Shown one piece after another: positions 24,401-39,400 of a stretch of DNA of 64,000 bases. This stretch comes from Cyprinodon diabolis (Eukaryota > Chordata > Actinopteri > Cyprinodontiformes > Cyprinodontidae), in assembly GCA_030533445.1 (NCBI GenBank), contig CM060076.1, forward strand, positions 12,130,501 through 12,194,500. The letters run 5' to 3'. Both the position numbers and the translations under genes were made by a program. How positions within the stretch are numbered: the first letter of the stretch is position 1; each line of letters starts with the position of its first letter. Below the pieces are notes generated by a model. That model worked only from the letters and a program-made list of their open reading frames with translations. It was not told the origin of the DNA and ran no database searches.

Positions 24401-27400
24401 AAACAAAACAACAACAGCTGTGTTACACTGAATGCCTTGATATATTGATAGCTATGATATAAAATATAAATAATATAACATATAATATCTATGATTTAAA
24501 AAATTAGGTTGGATATTTAAGCACTTCTCTTGGCATCATTTTGAACTTTCTGGTGTGGATCTGGCTTTTAAGCAAGTTCAAGAATTTAAAAAAGGTAAGA
24601 AGCTGTATAATTCAGCCAAGATTTCTTGGTTTGCACCTATATTTTATTGCAATGCTTTACTGTAGATAATGAATCTAAGATTGATTCTAAGCCCGGGTAT
24701 TTCATTCATTTCGTATTTGTTGTGATTCAAGGATAAGTCTTTCAATGTATTCAATAAAATCCAATAAAATTTTAACATTCAAACATTAATATATAAGTAT
24801 TTTCCCAGTCTGCTAAAATAAACATTGCAATACAGTGATGAAATCAAGCTGGTTTGCACCCATTTATTTATTTTGTAATAACTAGAGATGTAACAGTATG
24901 CATTCATACTTTACTAAGCTTTATCCAACATCAATTTTGCTCAAGCAGTCATGTGAAGAACACATTCTCTACAGGAAACGACGTTTTAAATAGGCACATT
25001 AAAGATGATGAGTAAAGTGGTAAGTACTCTCAAAAAGAACACACAAAGATTAATGATTTCACAATGAATTTAAATGCTGACTTTCAATTTGTTTTATTTT
25101 CATATTATATATATTTCATATTATCTATTTTCATATATGGTATAAATACCGGGGTGTAAAGGTTGAACATTATAGAACAGTTTGTTTGACGTATGATCTG
25201 CAGGTTTGACTTACATTGTTTAAATCATTTGGAAATTATTTGATCTTTTAGGTAAAGTCGGAAACATATATACATGGTTTCAATTCTTTGTAAATGTCAT
25301 TGATTTATGTGAAGCATCATACCACCAACGTTCATCTAAGAGTTATTATTTATTTTTTTTGAGATTGATAAAATAAAAAAAAAATAAAAAACTGCTAAAA
25401 TGAACATAGATTTCATGGACAGGAAGTAAATAATCGATAATATTGATCCAAGTGTTATTTTTTTCTCTCTATTATCCAGAGTAAGCTTAGTTTTTAAGGA
25501 TGTGGTAATTGGTGCTGTGTGAGGTCACCTTCGAAGCTTATCTGTGAACTTGTCCAACTCTTCCTGTGCTCGACGCAGCTCCGTCTCCAGGTACTGCCTG
25601 GTGGAGTCAAACTCTCCCTGCAGCAGCTCCAGCTTGTGCGTCGTGTAGGAAAGTCTCTTCCGCAGGTCCTCTTTTTGCTCCAGCAATGAGCTACACACAA
25701 AAAGACAGCACATACGTTTAGAGCATATGGTGACGGAAACAAGCTGGCAACCTGAGTCTATCCTTTGCTAAACTGACTTATAAGGGTCTACATTTTCTTT
25801 TAATGTCCATGCAGCATTGATGGTGACATAAAGGGGATGAGAGAGAAGCATGATCCAGAAATTGTGTCTTTTAGAATAGATGTAGAGGTTTGTAATTCTT
25901 TAGATGAGAGACCACAAGGTAGCACATTGCAGAGGAGCAATCACTAGTGAGAATGGTCGAAATAGCAGAGGCGTAATGTTTAATGAGAAATGAGTCAATG
26001 AGCTCTAATAGATTATTTGTATAGACTCCGAAGGCTCAGATTTACAAAACAGCAACATTCTCAACATGTAATTTTGCAAGACAACACAATAATGACTACT
26101 TTTGTAGCATATGCATTACCTCAATTTCAATCTAATAAAAGGGCAAGTGTGAGTGGCAAAAGAAGAAATGTCTGTTGCCGTGATGGATCTGAGTGCTCAC
26201 TGCTCAGCTTAATGGACCTTGTATTGACAGACAGATGGAGGAAGAAAGGTAATGACTCTATCTGCAGCCAGATGACATAGCTGGAAATGAATGGAGATGT
26301 GGTCACTTTGCTCTTTTCCCTTTCTCCATTTTCCTCCATTTCCCTCTTTTTAACAAGATACAAAAGGTAGGCGATGAGCTAGACAGTACCGAAAAAAGAA
26401 AAGAGAAAACACAACTGGGAGGGGTTTGTTCATTTATTTTTTCAGGTCAGAGGAGGCATCACCCTGTTTCCATCTCATTAGCAAGCAGGATAATGTTTCT
26501 GCAATCAATTGGATAAAAAGTGGACTGGGTCAGTCTAGACTTCATGTAGAACTTAATTTGCTTTGCCTAAATGTATCAGGTTCTCTGTTACTGCATATGT
26601 TCCTGTTTTTATCTAAGGTTTGCAAGTGGCTTTCTAAGTTTCTACTCTCATAGGAAACATTGCAGGGCGTAACTGCAGGAAAATCAAACTATATAAGCAC
26701 CATAAATGTTATACAGATCTTGTTTTCACATGATAATCATGCTACAGGAAGTCACAGAGTCGTATAGTTGTTGAAGTAGTGGATTTTATGGGATAATAAA
26801 GAGAGGATTTGGACATTATAAAGTGGTGCTCTCGTAAAAAAGAAGTTGTATCTTTGATTAGCCTTTCAGTATTTTAATTTAAAAAGCTTGTCCCATAGGC
26901 CAAGATAATGTTTTTTTCTTAGAGTGACCAAGATGCAAGTCAAGTTTTGCCATTTTTGAACATCAGCCTCAAATTATCACTGTAAAAAAAGTTGGTAATT
27001 TCTAACCATACGTACAGAGGTAGATGTTATCTGCTACCAGTGATCTTTCTGTGAAATCATCTAAGGCTAGAGTATTTAAGGCATGGCCAGTAACACTGGG
27101 ATCAATGAAGTCAATCAGTCAAATTACTCAATCAGAGTAACTATGATAGACAGACATTGCTATGGGTCTTATCTACTAAGATCCTAAATAGCACAGATTT
27201 GTAAACAAAACACGGCATATGCAATTAATGAGCTTGTTACAAATGATCCACTAAGAATGCATATGCAACTGATAACAGGTGCAAACGTAATGTAATCTGC
27301 CTTGTTTAAATCAGGATTTTGCATGTGCTGCTGGCTGTCGCCATGGAGAATATCCTATGATGTGCTGAAATTATCCAGGCATAAGAAAATGCAGTGTTTG

Positions 27401-30400
27401 AAGGTGTCCATAAGGTATATGTCTTCAAAATTATTACATATATTTGTTCATGACATGTGCTAATTTTCTCTTGCTTTTCAAATGTGCTAAATTTAGATGC
27501 AAAAACAGTAGCTCCAATCCGTTTTCTGTTTAATTATTCCCATCTAGGTGCTAAATAATTGCATTTGTATATTCTTATCCTAGTATTTTGCATTTTCTGA
27601 TAATCTGCAGATTATTCTGCATATTCGTGAAGGTAAACAAGCTAAACGAATTGCACTATTTTACAGGAATAATCCTTAGTGAACCCTGTTAGAAGATCCA
27701 CTTTGCACATTCTACCAAGTTTGCACATGTATTGTTACCTCCTTAATGAGACAGGAAGTGCATGTGAGCTTTAGATAGAGTCCTACTTTCATTGTTCGTC
27801 ACAGCACACTTTAGATAATGACAAAAGTTTATGAAAAATGTGAACATTCTGTGCATTGTGTTTACCCAATTGCCTGTGATTGAAATGACACAAAAAATAA
27901 TGATAATTTAGTCTCTGCAAAGATGTATAAAGTCTCAGTTTTTATTTTTATTGGTTCTTCATATAAACATTTGTAAAAAAATTAGACATTGGATATATTT
28001 AGAGTGAAATAATAAATGCTAACTTTTGATTTAATTAGAAATAGTGTGTGTTACATGGAAAGCTGCTGCCTTTGCAGACTTGACAATGAGTGAAATACGA
28101 CCTGCATGCTGAATGATTCAGAGAAGTCTCAGCTGACTGAATGACATTTGAGAGGCACATTATCCAACAGTGCCCACCACCTCACCTCCTGCCTCGATCT
28201 GATCGGTAGGCTTTAGCTGGGGAATACAGGTGTTTGTTGTTAGGTACAGGGTGACTTTACGCGAAGAAGCTTCAGGGACGAAAAAAAAAAAAAATCCCTC
28301 CATTAGTGACCTCCTCTGAGTCACACATAATGAGTGTTTTCGTTCTGGTGAGAAGAGATGACGAGGCAGCATGACTTCTGGGCCTGGAAAGGCGGGATGA
28401 GGCTGCTTTAACACCACTGAACAATCAGAGGAGACACCTCGTGGGCGGATGATCGGACAAACACATAAAAACAAGTACGGATGTAGAGATGGCTTGACAT
28501 ATTTACTCTTACCTCTTTTTTGGGTGTTTGCCGCCATTTCGGGGGACTTTTAAGGCAGTTTTGCCAATGTATATCTTTTTCATGGTTTGTCTCTGTTCCT
28601 TCCCTCTCATGTGTTTATTGGGCCTGGCCACAGGAAGTTGACATGTATGTGACTTATCCAAGAGAGCTCAGCTAAGTGTGGCCTGCAGAATTATTGTTTG
28701 TTATATCTGTGTTGATCCTGTCGACAAAACAAAACAGACAGGTTGGCAGCTGTTAGTAACTACCAATAAGGTGGGATCCAATTTGAAAAGAAACTGTTGC
28801 AATGATACTGCCAACATTTTGTCATCATAATCATGTTCACAGTCTTTGAAACAGAAAGAAAATATGAAAGGAGAGAAAAGGCTTTGGCTGCAGAATATTT
28901 TAGATATCGGTGATAACATTATTTTTGGCATTAATTTTTTATTTTATGCTCACCTGATGAAGGCATTAAAAAAGCCCTTAAATGCATATTTGCTGCTTAG
29001 TTTAATAACACTGAACTGCTAAATTTTCCCCTTTACTTTGCGTATTGACTTGACTTTAATAAAGCATCACAGGTCCTCAGCCTTTCTCAGCAGGGATTTT
29101 TTCCATTTAGCTATTTCCCTCTTTTGCAACAGAACCACTTCTTAACCAATTATGTGACTCTTGAAAGGTCAATTTAAGCGCAAGATGTTTAAAAATATGT
29201 CCTTAAATTTCTATAAAACAATTCACATGACATATTTTTAGTTTAAGATAGAAAATGTTATGAGTGTAGTTTTTAGGATCTGGATATAGGCAGGTGTTGA
29301 GTTGCAAATAGATGTTTTAAACAAATATAGAGCAGCTCAAAACTTAAAGAAACAGGGGAAAAATACCTTGAAAAATAATCTGAAATAATGGTGTTCCCAA
29401 GTTCTCTAGTATACCTAGAATGTTTACTTGGATGTTTCCCAGGTGAGTTGACAGAATTAATGGGAATTTGGTGTCACATTCTCATCCCCTGCAAAGTTTT
29501 CAGGGAACTAGTTTCTTGAGGGGTTTCTTTCCAAATGGAATTATGCAGGATCTGAATATTAATTTTTGACCTAGTTGCAGCCTAAAAATCATGTATCAGA
29601 TCTGTGTAAATCAGCACACTTTTATCAAATTCCAATTTACAATTGAGAGATTTTCATTAAAATGGTCTAAGCTTCACAAACTTTACAAATTCCTTACTAT
29701 AAACTACAAATCTCTCCTTAAATGATCACTTTTATGTTTTTCAGTAGTAGCCTATGCCAAAAATTATGATACCCTGTACATCATGACAATAATGAAAAGT
29801 TTTTTCCCATTAGCTTCTTGGCTGTTACACTGATTAATATCATTCTTGCCAGCCTGTCAGCACAAGTGGAAAGCAATGTCTTTGTAGGTGCTACAATCTT
29901 TCAATCATCCGACTATGAATTATTACCTAACATGGAAGTTTAAGGGCAATGAGTACTTTTGTAAGGCATCATACTTCAAACTAAAAGGAAACAACTTGAG
30001 AAACAGTAAAGCTCATCAGCGCTAATAGATATGAACTATCTGTATAAATATTTCCTTTGGCCTTTCTGCCATCTGCGTCCACAGCACAGGTGCAGCTCTT
30101 TATTGCACATACAAGTGGAATAGTTTATTAGACGAGACAGCTGTCAAAGCTTGATCAAAGCTCCTCTGATCTTAGCACCCGACTGACCACTCAGGAGGGA
30201 AATGACAGACTGTGTGGGACGTGACTGCAGCGGGTTACATTTCACAAAAGCACCTTGCTTTTGGGCTATTCGATTATCCTCCACTTACAGAAACCAGTTC
30301 CCATAGAGAAACATGTTGATTCATCAACATCCAGTTGCTGAGAAGTGATTTATGGTGCAGGCTGAGGGAGCAGAGACATGTACTTTTCCAGATGGTGACA

Positions 30401-33400
30401 GCTCACCACTGCTGTTGCTGGAGCCTTCAATCCAGCTGCTCCCCTCTGACTCATAGCACAGTGGCTCTCATTATGTGTGGAAGAGAGATTTGGCAGGTGC
30501 AAGATGCCAGAGAAATGTAAAAATGCATACATATTTACTTTGCATTTTACTGTGTATAGATTTGTAGATTCAAATGTGTGTAGAAACCATACATGTTGTG
30601 GATATGTCAACATGCTTCTATAAAAGCAATCATAATATGCCAAAGAACAAAAAAAGTGGCATCTGTTAGTGCCACATATCTCTGACCAGGCCAGGTGTCC
30701 TCTACAAATCCAAACACAACCCTATTTCACTTGCTCTCTTTTTCTTTCATTTGATCTGATCCCTCATTGCAGTAAAAACCTTAGAAGGGGCTTGTTGCCA
30801 CCCACTCGTGCCATGCTGACATTTGAGAGGAACTCAGAGCACTGAAGAGGTGGAAGCGGAGGAGGAGGACATAAAGTTATGGAATGAGGCAGAAGGGAAA
30901 GCAGGAAGCTTCTGGGGGGGAATAAAAGCTGGAGTATTTACAGTTTAGTCAAAGACAGTAGGGAGGAAACGAGCTCTGCCAGATTAGAAAGTAAAATCAA
31001 GGGAGTGGGTGTGTATTCATCACTTAAATTGTCAAATTTTCTCCCTCATTCAGTCTGTTGCGGGCTTCCTGATCGCCTCAACCTTGCAGATAGGCAGATA
31101 GATTGCCTTTTAGGAAAAGCCCTTTTTATTTTTAAAGAAACAGCCAACTTCAGTAGAAGAGAGGGGGAGAACCCAATTGGCTGAGTCATCCAGCAGCAGA
31201 GGAACGGGGTGAAAAAAAATGCTCTTTCCTCCCTGCATGCCCTTAGATTTACAAGGTACCAAAGCTATGCATAGTATGACTCAACCACCTCATAGAAGAA
31301 ACTCAAATTAGAGTGAATACGCGTGGGTTTATGTATTTGTCATTTCCCCTGTCCAAGATTGATTAACTCAGGAGTAGGCAACTAAGTAGTTATACACCAG
31401 CAAGCAACACCATTAGCAAAAGCAGGGTGTAATGACCTGCTGAACAGATTCAATGTCCCACTGATGGCAGTGTGCAGAGAGGAGTGCGCCATCACGGAAT
31501 TTGAGAGGAAACTTAGGATGAGCTTAAGATGTCACCGTGTGCTAAATGCCATCATACATTTAAGGTGAAGTAAAATATTTTTTTACAATCTTTCCTGAAG
31601 TTTTCCACATTTTTTCATGATTAAATTTCAAAATATATCTGATTTCTTTGTGAATTTAAAATAGACAGAATGGCAATAACTTGCATTAAACCCACCGGAG
31701 TCAATAGTTTTGTAGAACCACCTTTAATATTTATTTATAATATTTTGTATAAAAAATAAGTCAAGTTTGATAAGTCTGGATCTTTAAATGGCCCTTTTAG
31801 AAGCTTGATGACAGATCCACAATTTTTGGACACTGGGATTCAGATCTGGATTTCAGCAGGACCATTTAAAATACTTTGACCTAATGATTTAAAAAAAAAA
31901 GAATGTAAATCCCTTAATTGTCCCACAATTCATTCCCTGCATTTTGACCCATCCCCTTGGGGAGTAGTGGGCAGCCATTTTGTGGTGCCCAGGGAGCAAT
32001 CAGGGTTTAAGGATTTAAGGAGGGTACTTGCAACCTTCTCAGAGCACAAGCAAACTGCTTTAACCACTAGGCAAACACTCCCCCCTAAATTCCACTGGAG
32101 CTCTGGATATTTTTATGAGCGATGATCACTACAAGTGGAACGTTATTTCACCATCTCCCATCAACCAGGTTTTCCCGATACATCTGTTGAAAAACATCTC
32201 CACAGTATAAACTTATCAGCACTATGTTCCACAATGGTGATGCTCAGTATAACGTGCAGTGTAAAGTTTTTTTCACCATTACTGAGCGAAAGCCAAAAAG
32301 TTAGGTTTCAGTCTTGTTTTGATCAGAGCAGCTTCTCCTGCATTTTAATTATTTTCCTTGCTGGGCTTCGAGAAATATGTTAAGGCTACTTTCCAGTGGC
32401 TTTCTTCCAATAATTACTTTTTCATCCCTTTTCTATAATAGGCAGATTTATTGTGTTCATGACTTATAGTTAGAAATATTGTTCCAAAGGAACTGTAGAT
32501 TTCTGCAGCTCCCCCAGAATTACTATTAGGTCCCTTTGTTGCCTCCCTGATTAATGTATTTCTTGCCCAGCCTATAAGTTTAGATATACAACAGCGTCAT
32601 GGCAGGTTTAAAGTTGATAATGAATTAAGAAGAGGTCTGTAAAACATTTCAAGCTGGGAATTTCATTTAATAAACTAACCCTGTCTTATATGTCTCCATA
32701 ACTTTATCCAAAACATGCCTGCTCCTTGGTCTTTATGAGGCTGTTTGATCTATGATTTTCTTTAATGAACCTCGGTGGCCTTTATTGAGCAGCTTTAGTT
32801 TAATTAAATACACACTGTCCTTATGTAGCTTCTGAAGGCAATTGATTGCAATGAATTTTACCTAGGGTAATAGAGTGACAGAAGCTCAGTACATGGATGC
32901 CACACCAACAAGTTTTTATTTTTTACAATAGAAGCTATTATGACATTTCTCCCATTTACAAATAGTCGCTGCACTATGTCAGTCAAGTTACAATACCTAA
33001 TTTTTTGAAAACAGCAATGTGTTTCTTGTTTCTGTAAAAATCTCAACTAAAACTAACAGAAAATTTTGTTAAATAAAAAAAATACTACTCTGAATATGTT
33101 TTTGACTTATTAGGGACACAAGCTGTGGAGTCAAGAGAAGCCTCAAGCTATTATGCACAAACATCCATCAGAAACACACACAAGCACATGCTGTTCAAAA
33201 ACAAAACTGCTTCCGCCTGAAGACAAAACACTGATGCTATAGTGTCAGCGAATCCTACAGAGAGCTGTCCCTGCAAGCCACTGAGATCTGTTCTCCCACC
33301 AACCAAGAATCCCCAAATTCAATGTCAAAACATTTATATTTCAAATCAAAGTTAGATTTAATAACTATTTTTAATTAAATCTAACACACACAAGAATAGA

Positions 33401-36400
33401 CATCCAAGTAGTTTCCACAAGAGTTTGTATCTTTGAGTTTTCTTTTGGAGGAGAAGGGGTTCAACTACTTAGTTTGGTTTCATCCCCTCAAACCCCCGAA
33501 ATATGACCAGTGTTTGCCATCCTTACAGTCACCGTCTGAAATAGACGGGATGGAGAGGCACACGCAGCTTTCATATGGGTTTTACTCCACTGAAAATAGA
33601 ACAGACTCAAACACATGTGGGAAATCACAAAGAAACCTTGAATGCAGCATTCTGCCCGGTTCCAACCACACAGCATATTGTTTATGATTGGAGCTCAATG
33701 GACAGGTAGTGATTACAAACAACAAAGAAACAACCTCTGCAAAATCGCTACACAGCAATGCACTGCCCTGTTTTCTTGATTGTGTGTGTGGGTGGTTGGG
33801 AATGTGTATGTGTGAAGCACTTGCGCCGTACACCTATATATAACCCTATAGTGCAGACATTACAGATGTACTTAACGATCTGTCCATCACTCCCAAGAGG
33901 CTGCCTTAAAACACCTGAACTCTGCAGAGTGGACTAACATGATCTCAGTTAAAAAGAAAAGACAACTTTTCATTCATCTGTGATATTGCAGTGGTTTTAG
34001 ATGATTACACTGGATAAAGCATATACTTGCTATACTGTATATAGCATAGTCAGGTAAAGGTTGTTGGACCATCTATGAAAGTCTATGTGTTTACATATAT
34101 ATTTGGATATATGAATAATTGACATGGATTTGAAAAATACAGAATATATACAGTTTTACTTACAAACATTAAAAACTGAAGAAATGACATTAAAAGTCTA
34201 ATATTACATATAGAACATCAGCAGATTTGGCTAGATTGTTTCTTAACATTTTGAAGGGCCTGTATAAATCTCAGGTACTAAATTTGGTGTGCTGCAGTGT
34301 TGATGGTAGAGAGTCACCATTTCTAGATCATTACAATCACTAATAACCTTTAGAAAGAAGACTAGTTATGAGCAGCTCATGAGTCTGATAAGGGATTTCA
34401 AGAGGATTAAAAAAAACATGAAATTAGCCATTTTAATATACAGAAAATAATTAACAATTCAAAACAGCTGCCAACCTTCCCAGGTCTGGCTATCAAAGGA
34501 AATTCACCCTAAAATGTCATCATTTGGCAGGCTCCTGTTAATGTCAAAAAGAAAATTCCTAAGAAAACCTGATAGTCTATCAGTTAGTTAGTTAGTTAGT
34601 TAGTCAGTTAGTTAGTAAGACAAGAAAGCAATGATTATGTGCTAGCTGGAATATTTTCTTTTGACAAATAACCGGTTTATATATATAAAAAAAATAAAAT
34701 GTTATGCCAACTGTGATGCAAATACCTGAAGTAGTCATGGATTGATGATCCTTTTTTGGAGCCTGATCTGATCAAGTTTTGAACCAAAGCCCATGAAATC
34801 AGGTTCACATTACAATGAGGATGGTAATGTGGGCTGCTGTACAGTAAATCACTAACACAGTCAGAAGATTTTTATAGGGACAGGGAATGCTACCCTACCA
34901 GGCGATGCCCACAGTACATTGCCTGGTAGGGGTGGCCAATGATTGGCTAAGGATGGCCATGGCAACCCCTTGGCTCCCCTCTAGCCCTGCACCTACTATA
35001 TGTACATGAAAGGTGGCCGAAAAACATCTGATAGCTCAAAGTGAGGAATGTGTTAAACTTTCTTTTGTTGGGTATTAGAGATTAGTAGATGGCTAAAAGA
35101 ATGAATCATTGTGGTTATTTCAATAAAAGTGGGCAAGAGGTATGGCGTTTTTTTTTTTTTTGTTAACTCAAAATTGCATTGTATACACGATTAGTATCTG
35201 TTTTATATTTGTTAAATCTCTTTCTTTATTATAAAAACATTACTAGACACTAGAATGAACATGTGAACAATTCCAAATAAATTACTAAGTATCAAGTTGT
35301 CCCAGTTTCTTTTGGAAAGGTATACTGTCGTTATATTTAACACCCAGACACGTGAATAGAGTAGCCAACTCTCACTTTTCTCATGAGTGGCACTTTTTTT
35401 CTTGCTCCCTCCATCTCACTCTACCTACATAAATCTCATACAAAATAAAGAAGCCTGCATCCAAACTAAAACACTCTTTTCCACACTGCTGTGTGTGATT
35501 CCAGTGGGAATTATAACTTCTTTCTTTTCCATAAGCAGCAATACTCTAATACTTTGAAAACACTAAAATGCAAGGTTTAAATTGAATACAACTTTAGACA
35601 CAGTAGACTTTAAATCAGTCTTCATCAGGGAGATTCCGATTTTAAAATATTGGCATAGCTTGTTATAAATAGAAAATAAATTATTTACAGCATTTTGAAA
35701 TAATAATGCATCTTTTATTATTTGTTAGACACAGCTGGACTTGAAATATGTGTTAACACATCTCATTAATCAGCTGAAAAATTCACTATTGGCATTAAAT
35801 AAAATTAAATCCTTTGCATGATTCTACTGGTATTTTACATTTTGTCAAGCCTTATTTTCAGTACTTTAATTTTCAGCTCTCCCCAAAGGGGAGTGTTTTC
35901 ATTCGGGACTTTGGCTGGTAACAGAGTCCTAAAAGTGCCAACATTGCTGCAAATCAATAGGAAAATGTTAATAAAATGAAAAGCATTTTTAAGTATTTAC
36001 ATGCCAGGGTTAACAATGATAATGTGGGGCATAACAATCTGATGATTACATTTTTTTTTTCTTGTAGAGTTGTTCATTAAAGAGTATATAGCAATGTGAA
36101 AATTGGAATCCTTTCCAGTACACATAAAGGAAAAGGTATTTTAACCAAAATACTACAAGAACCTTATTTGACAAATGAGATGATATTTCTTGCTACCGTT
36201 TTTTAAAAATTTGTTTAATTATGTTCTGCTGCATCTAAGTCAAGCTCCCTAATTTGCTTTTGCATTACTATGCAAAGCAGCTCTATTTAATTTTTTTTTT
36301 ATTAACAAAGCAACAAGAATCGGGAAGGGGAAGACTCCATTAAGTCAATTGAACTTTCTGGTTGGTCTGGGGGAAGAAATCAGACTGATCAGGAAGCAGT

Positions 36401-39400
36401 TGGTTGATGAAAACTGGTTGCTGATTGATTTCCTTAATTGCGAGATGAAGCGGAGGTAAGATGTAAGCTGGCTTTACCGACTAAACCCAGATGTCCAGGA
36501 GAAGTGTGTGAGATCCAAGAGATGATACTCACAAAGAAATGAAGATCAGAGATAAAATGAGGTTCATTGGTTGTCAATGATAATAACAGAGTCCATGTTA
36601 AAAGGTATGCAAAAGAAGATGAATTTCAACAAGAAGGATATTCCTGTTTTGGGTGTTTGACTGGAATTAACCCAAGGCAAGTGAGTACTCATAGGTGTGT
36701 TGAACAGAGAGGCAGAGGGATGACCATTTGTTTGGGGATGAATACCTGAACTGAGAGTAGCCTTGGCCCCCAAAGAAGTACAAAACTCCTTTAAGACCTT
36801 TGAGATAAATTGCAGACTAAACTGCAGGATTTCAAAAGGGATTATGTATTGGAGGCAACAAGAAATTTAATTTAAGGAGTGTGAGAGTTTGGTTGATTCT
36901 ATAATTGGAGGAGAATTTTGCCTTGTGGGCCCAGTGAATGAAGTGTGACCTAATGGAAGCAAGAGCATGAACCTGGTTTAGAGGTCTGGTGCCAGGGTCC
37001 GGTTTGGAAGACTAAGCCTGCTTAAGGCACCCGCGATGCAGGTATGTTGAATGATACAGAGCTAAATCAGAGACAGGTTGCAGTGACATCAAATGTGTAA
37101 TTTGGCATTGCAAATGTTTAAAACTAAATTAATAAACAATGAAAATGTATACATTGTAAAGTCATCCATCCATCCATCTTCCACCATGCTTTATTCCAGC
37201 TGGGGTTGCAAGGGGTGTTTAAGGGGTTGCGAGGGGTGCCTATCTCTGGCTGTCTACGGGCAAGAGGCGGGGTACACCCTGGACAGGTCGCCAGTCCATA
37301 GCAAGGCTGTGAAGTCAAATACTGAAAATTCAAAATTTTCTTTAAAAAAGGAAAAACTGGTGATGATAGTATTATCTTCAGCTGCAGTTTTTTTTTCTCC
37401 AATCAGATATGATTTCACTGTCATTGCAGAGTTCCTGCAGCTGGAATTTTTATTGTTTGAATTTTCAGGGTTTGAGTTTTCAAAGTTTGAACTGTCAGTG
37501 TTCAATGTTTTAATTTTCAGGGTTTGAGTTTTCAATGATTAACCTTCAGTGTTGGAATTTTAATTGCCAAATCTCATATTTTATGTCAAATCTTAGATTC
37601 AACATCATTGAAAGCTATGACTGATTTAGCACCATAGAATTATGGTTTAGTTATTGGGTTCCTAGTCACTGGAGCATTGCCAAGAGAGGGAATCGGGTAA
37701 GGTTTTATTTGAGTCTGGACGGTGAGAGAGGACAAAGTTAAAATGGGAAAAGAACAGAACCCAACATGATCGTTTAGGTTTCCTACATTTTGCTTCTTGG
37801 AGATTAACCAGATTCGTGTGGTCAGTCCACACAGTAACAGTATGTACAGCTCCTTCCAACCATTGGCTCCACTCTTCAAAACCCATTTTTATGGATGTTT
37901 TAGGTTCTTAGGTGTACAGCAGCACATGTTGGCCCAGCCACCAGCAAAGATTATCTCTTTGACAGGAAGCTCACTCAAACCAGAAAAACCTCAGAGACCG
38001 TAAGAGGGAATTATGTTCCTTGATATTTCTAGCGCAGATAACACTATTCAGCCGGAACAGAAACTCCAGAACTCAGTAGGAGGCATTAATAGTCACTTGG
38101 ATCAAAGAACACCAGACAAACAGACCCCAGTTTTTGTGACTTTAGAATCAACTGTGTGTCAATGGATGTATCAGTGATTGACAAGAAGCTGAATGCAGGA
38201 AGCTGGTAGACTGCTTTGTGGCATGGTCTGGAAACAATCATCTGAGTAGGAACAAAACAAGGGAGATGATTGTAGATCTCAGAAGAAACAGGTCAAACGC
38301 TACTAACATAAATGCAGCTGTGAAATTGTTTAAAAGAAGACAGAGCAGGCAGTACTTCTTATGGAAACTTAGGTGTTTCAGTGTTTGCAACAAGATATCT
38401 TCCGTAAGAGTGCTGTGGATATGCAATCTCTTCTGCCATAATTTGCTGGGGAAACAGACAGAAAATTACTTGAAGAAGCGCAACAAGAAGATAAAGGAGA
38501 TATTCTCAGTTCTTGGAACTCCTCCAGAACTCTGGAGATGATTTTACAAAAAATAATTCTTTATAAAATTAAGAACCTGATGGACAACCTTTATCATCTT
38601 CTACAGAAGACTGTTAAACAATAAGTATCTTTAGTCAAAGACTTGTCCGGATTTGCTAAAAGACAGATCGCTACACCAGATCCTTCCTGCATGCAGCTCT
38701 CAACAGATACAAATACTTAAAAAATAATAACGATGAAACAAAACTTAATACTCTTTGGTTTCTATAGAGTATCTTTAAACTTAATGGCGCTAAATAAACA
38801 GGAGATCATGTATTTAGATTTGCAGAACCTGGGTTCCCTGAGGGTCTCTTTAGCTTTTGACCTGCCTTGATTTTAAGACAATTTTAAAGCCAGCCATTCT
38901 ATGGTAGATTATCCTTGCATAGCCTTACATAGCCTTTAACTCCAAAAAGGTGTTGCCTATAGTATTGCCTATAGTATATGTAATTATTATGATATCTTCA
39001 TAATATTAGATGTGTTTTCCAAAGGGACACTGTAAAAAATGTTTAGTTCAAGATAAATCATAAGAATATAATAAAGCAGCTTTCATATGTAGCAAAACTA
39101 TTCAGGCAGCTTTATCGGCATGAGGAATGGATCTGACATGAACCATCTTATTTCTGGTAATGGAGAGGACAAAGGGGAGGAGGGATAATGGGGTTGAGAT
39201 GATGGTTACTGACCCCAGAGGATCTGCCAGGGCTTTAGGACAGAGAGACCCACAGACAGTGGGAGGGAGAACTGGACTGTTCAGACCACACCGGGCAAAA
39301 AAGAGCATAAATCTGAAAGAAAACACTAATATATAGTATAGACTCTTCTCCATGGCAATTTTTATTGCTACACATTAATTATACCTAAAGCATTTTCATT

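Noticed and set aside
37093..37535. 144-codon plus-strand ORF and overlapping minus-strand ORFs
   Set aside because: They run through a dispersed repeat and an imperfect minisatellite; the repetitive Glu/Phe or Asn/Ser peptides come from the repeats.
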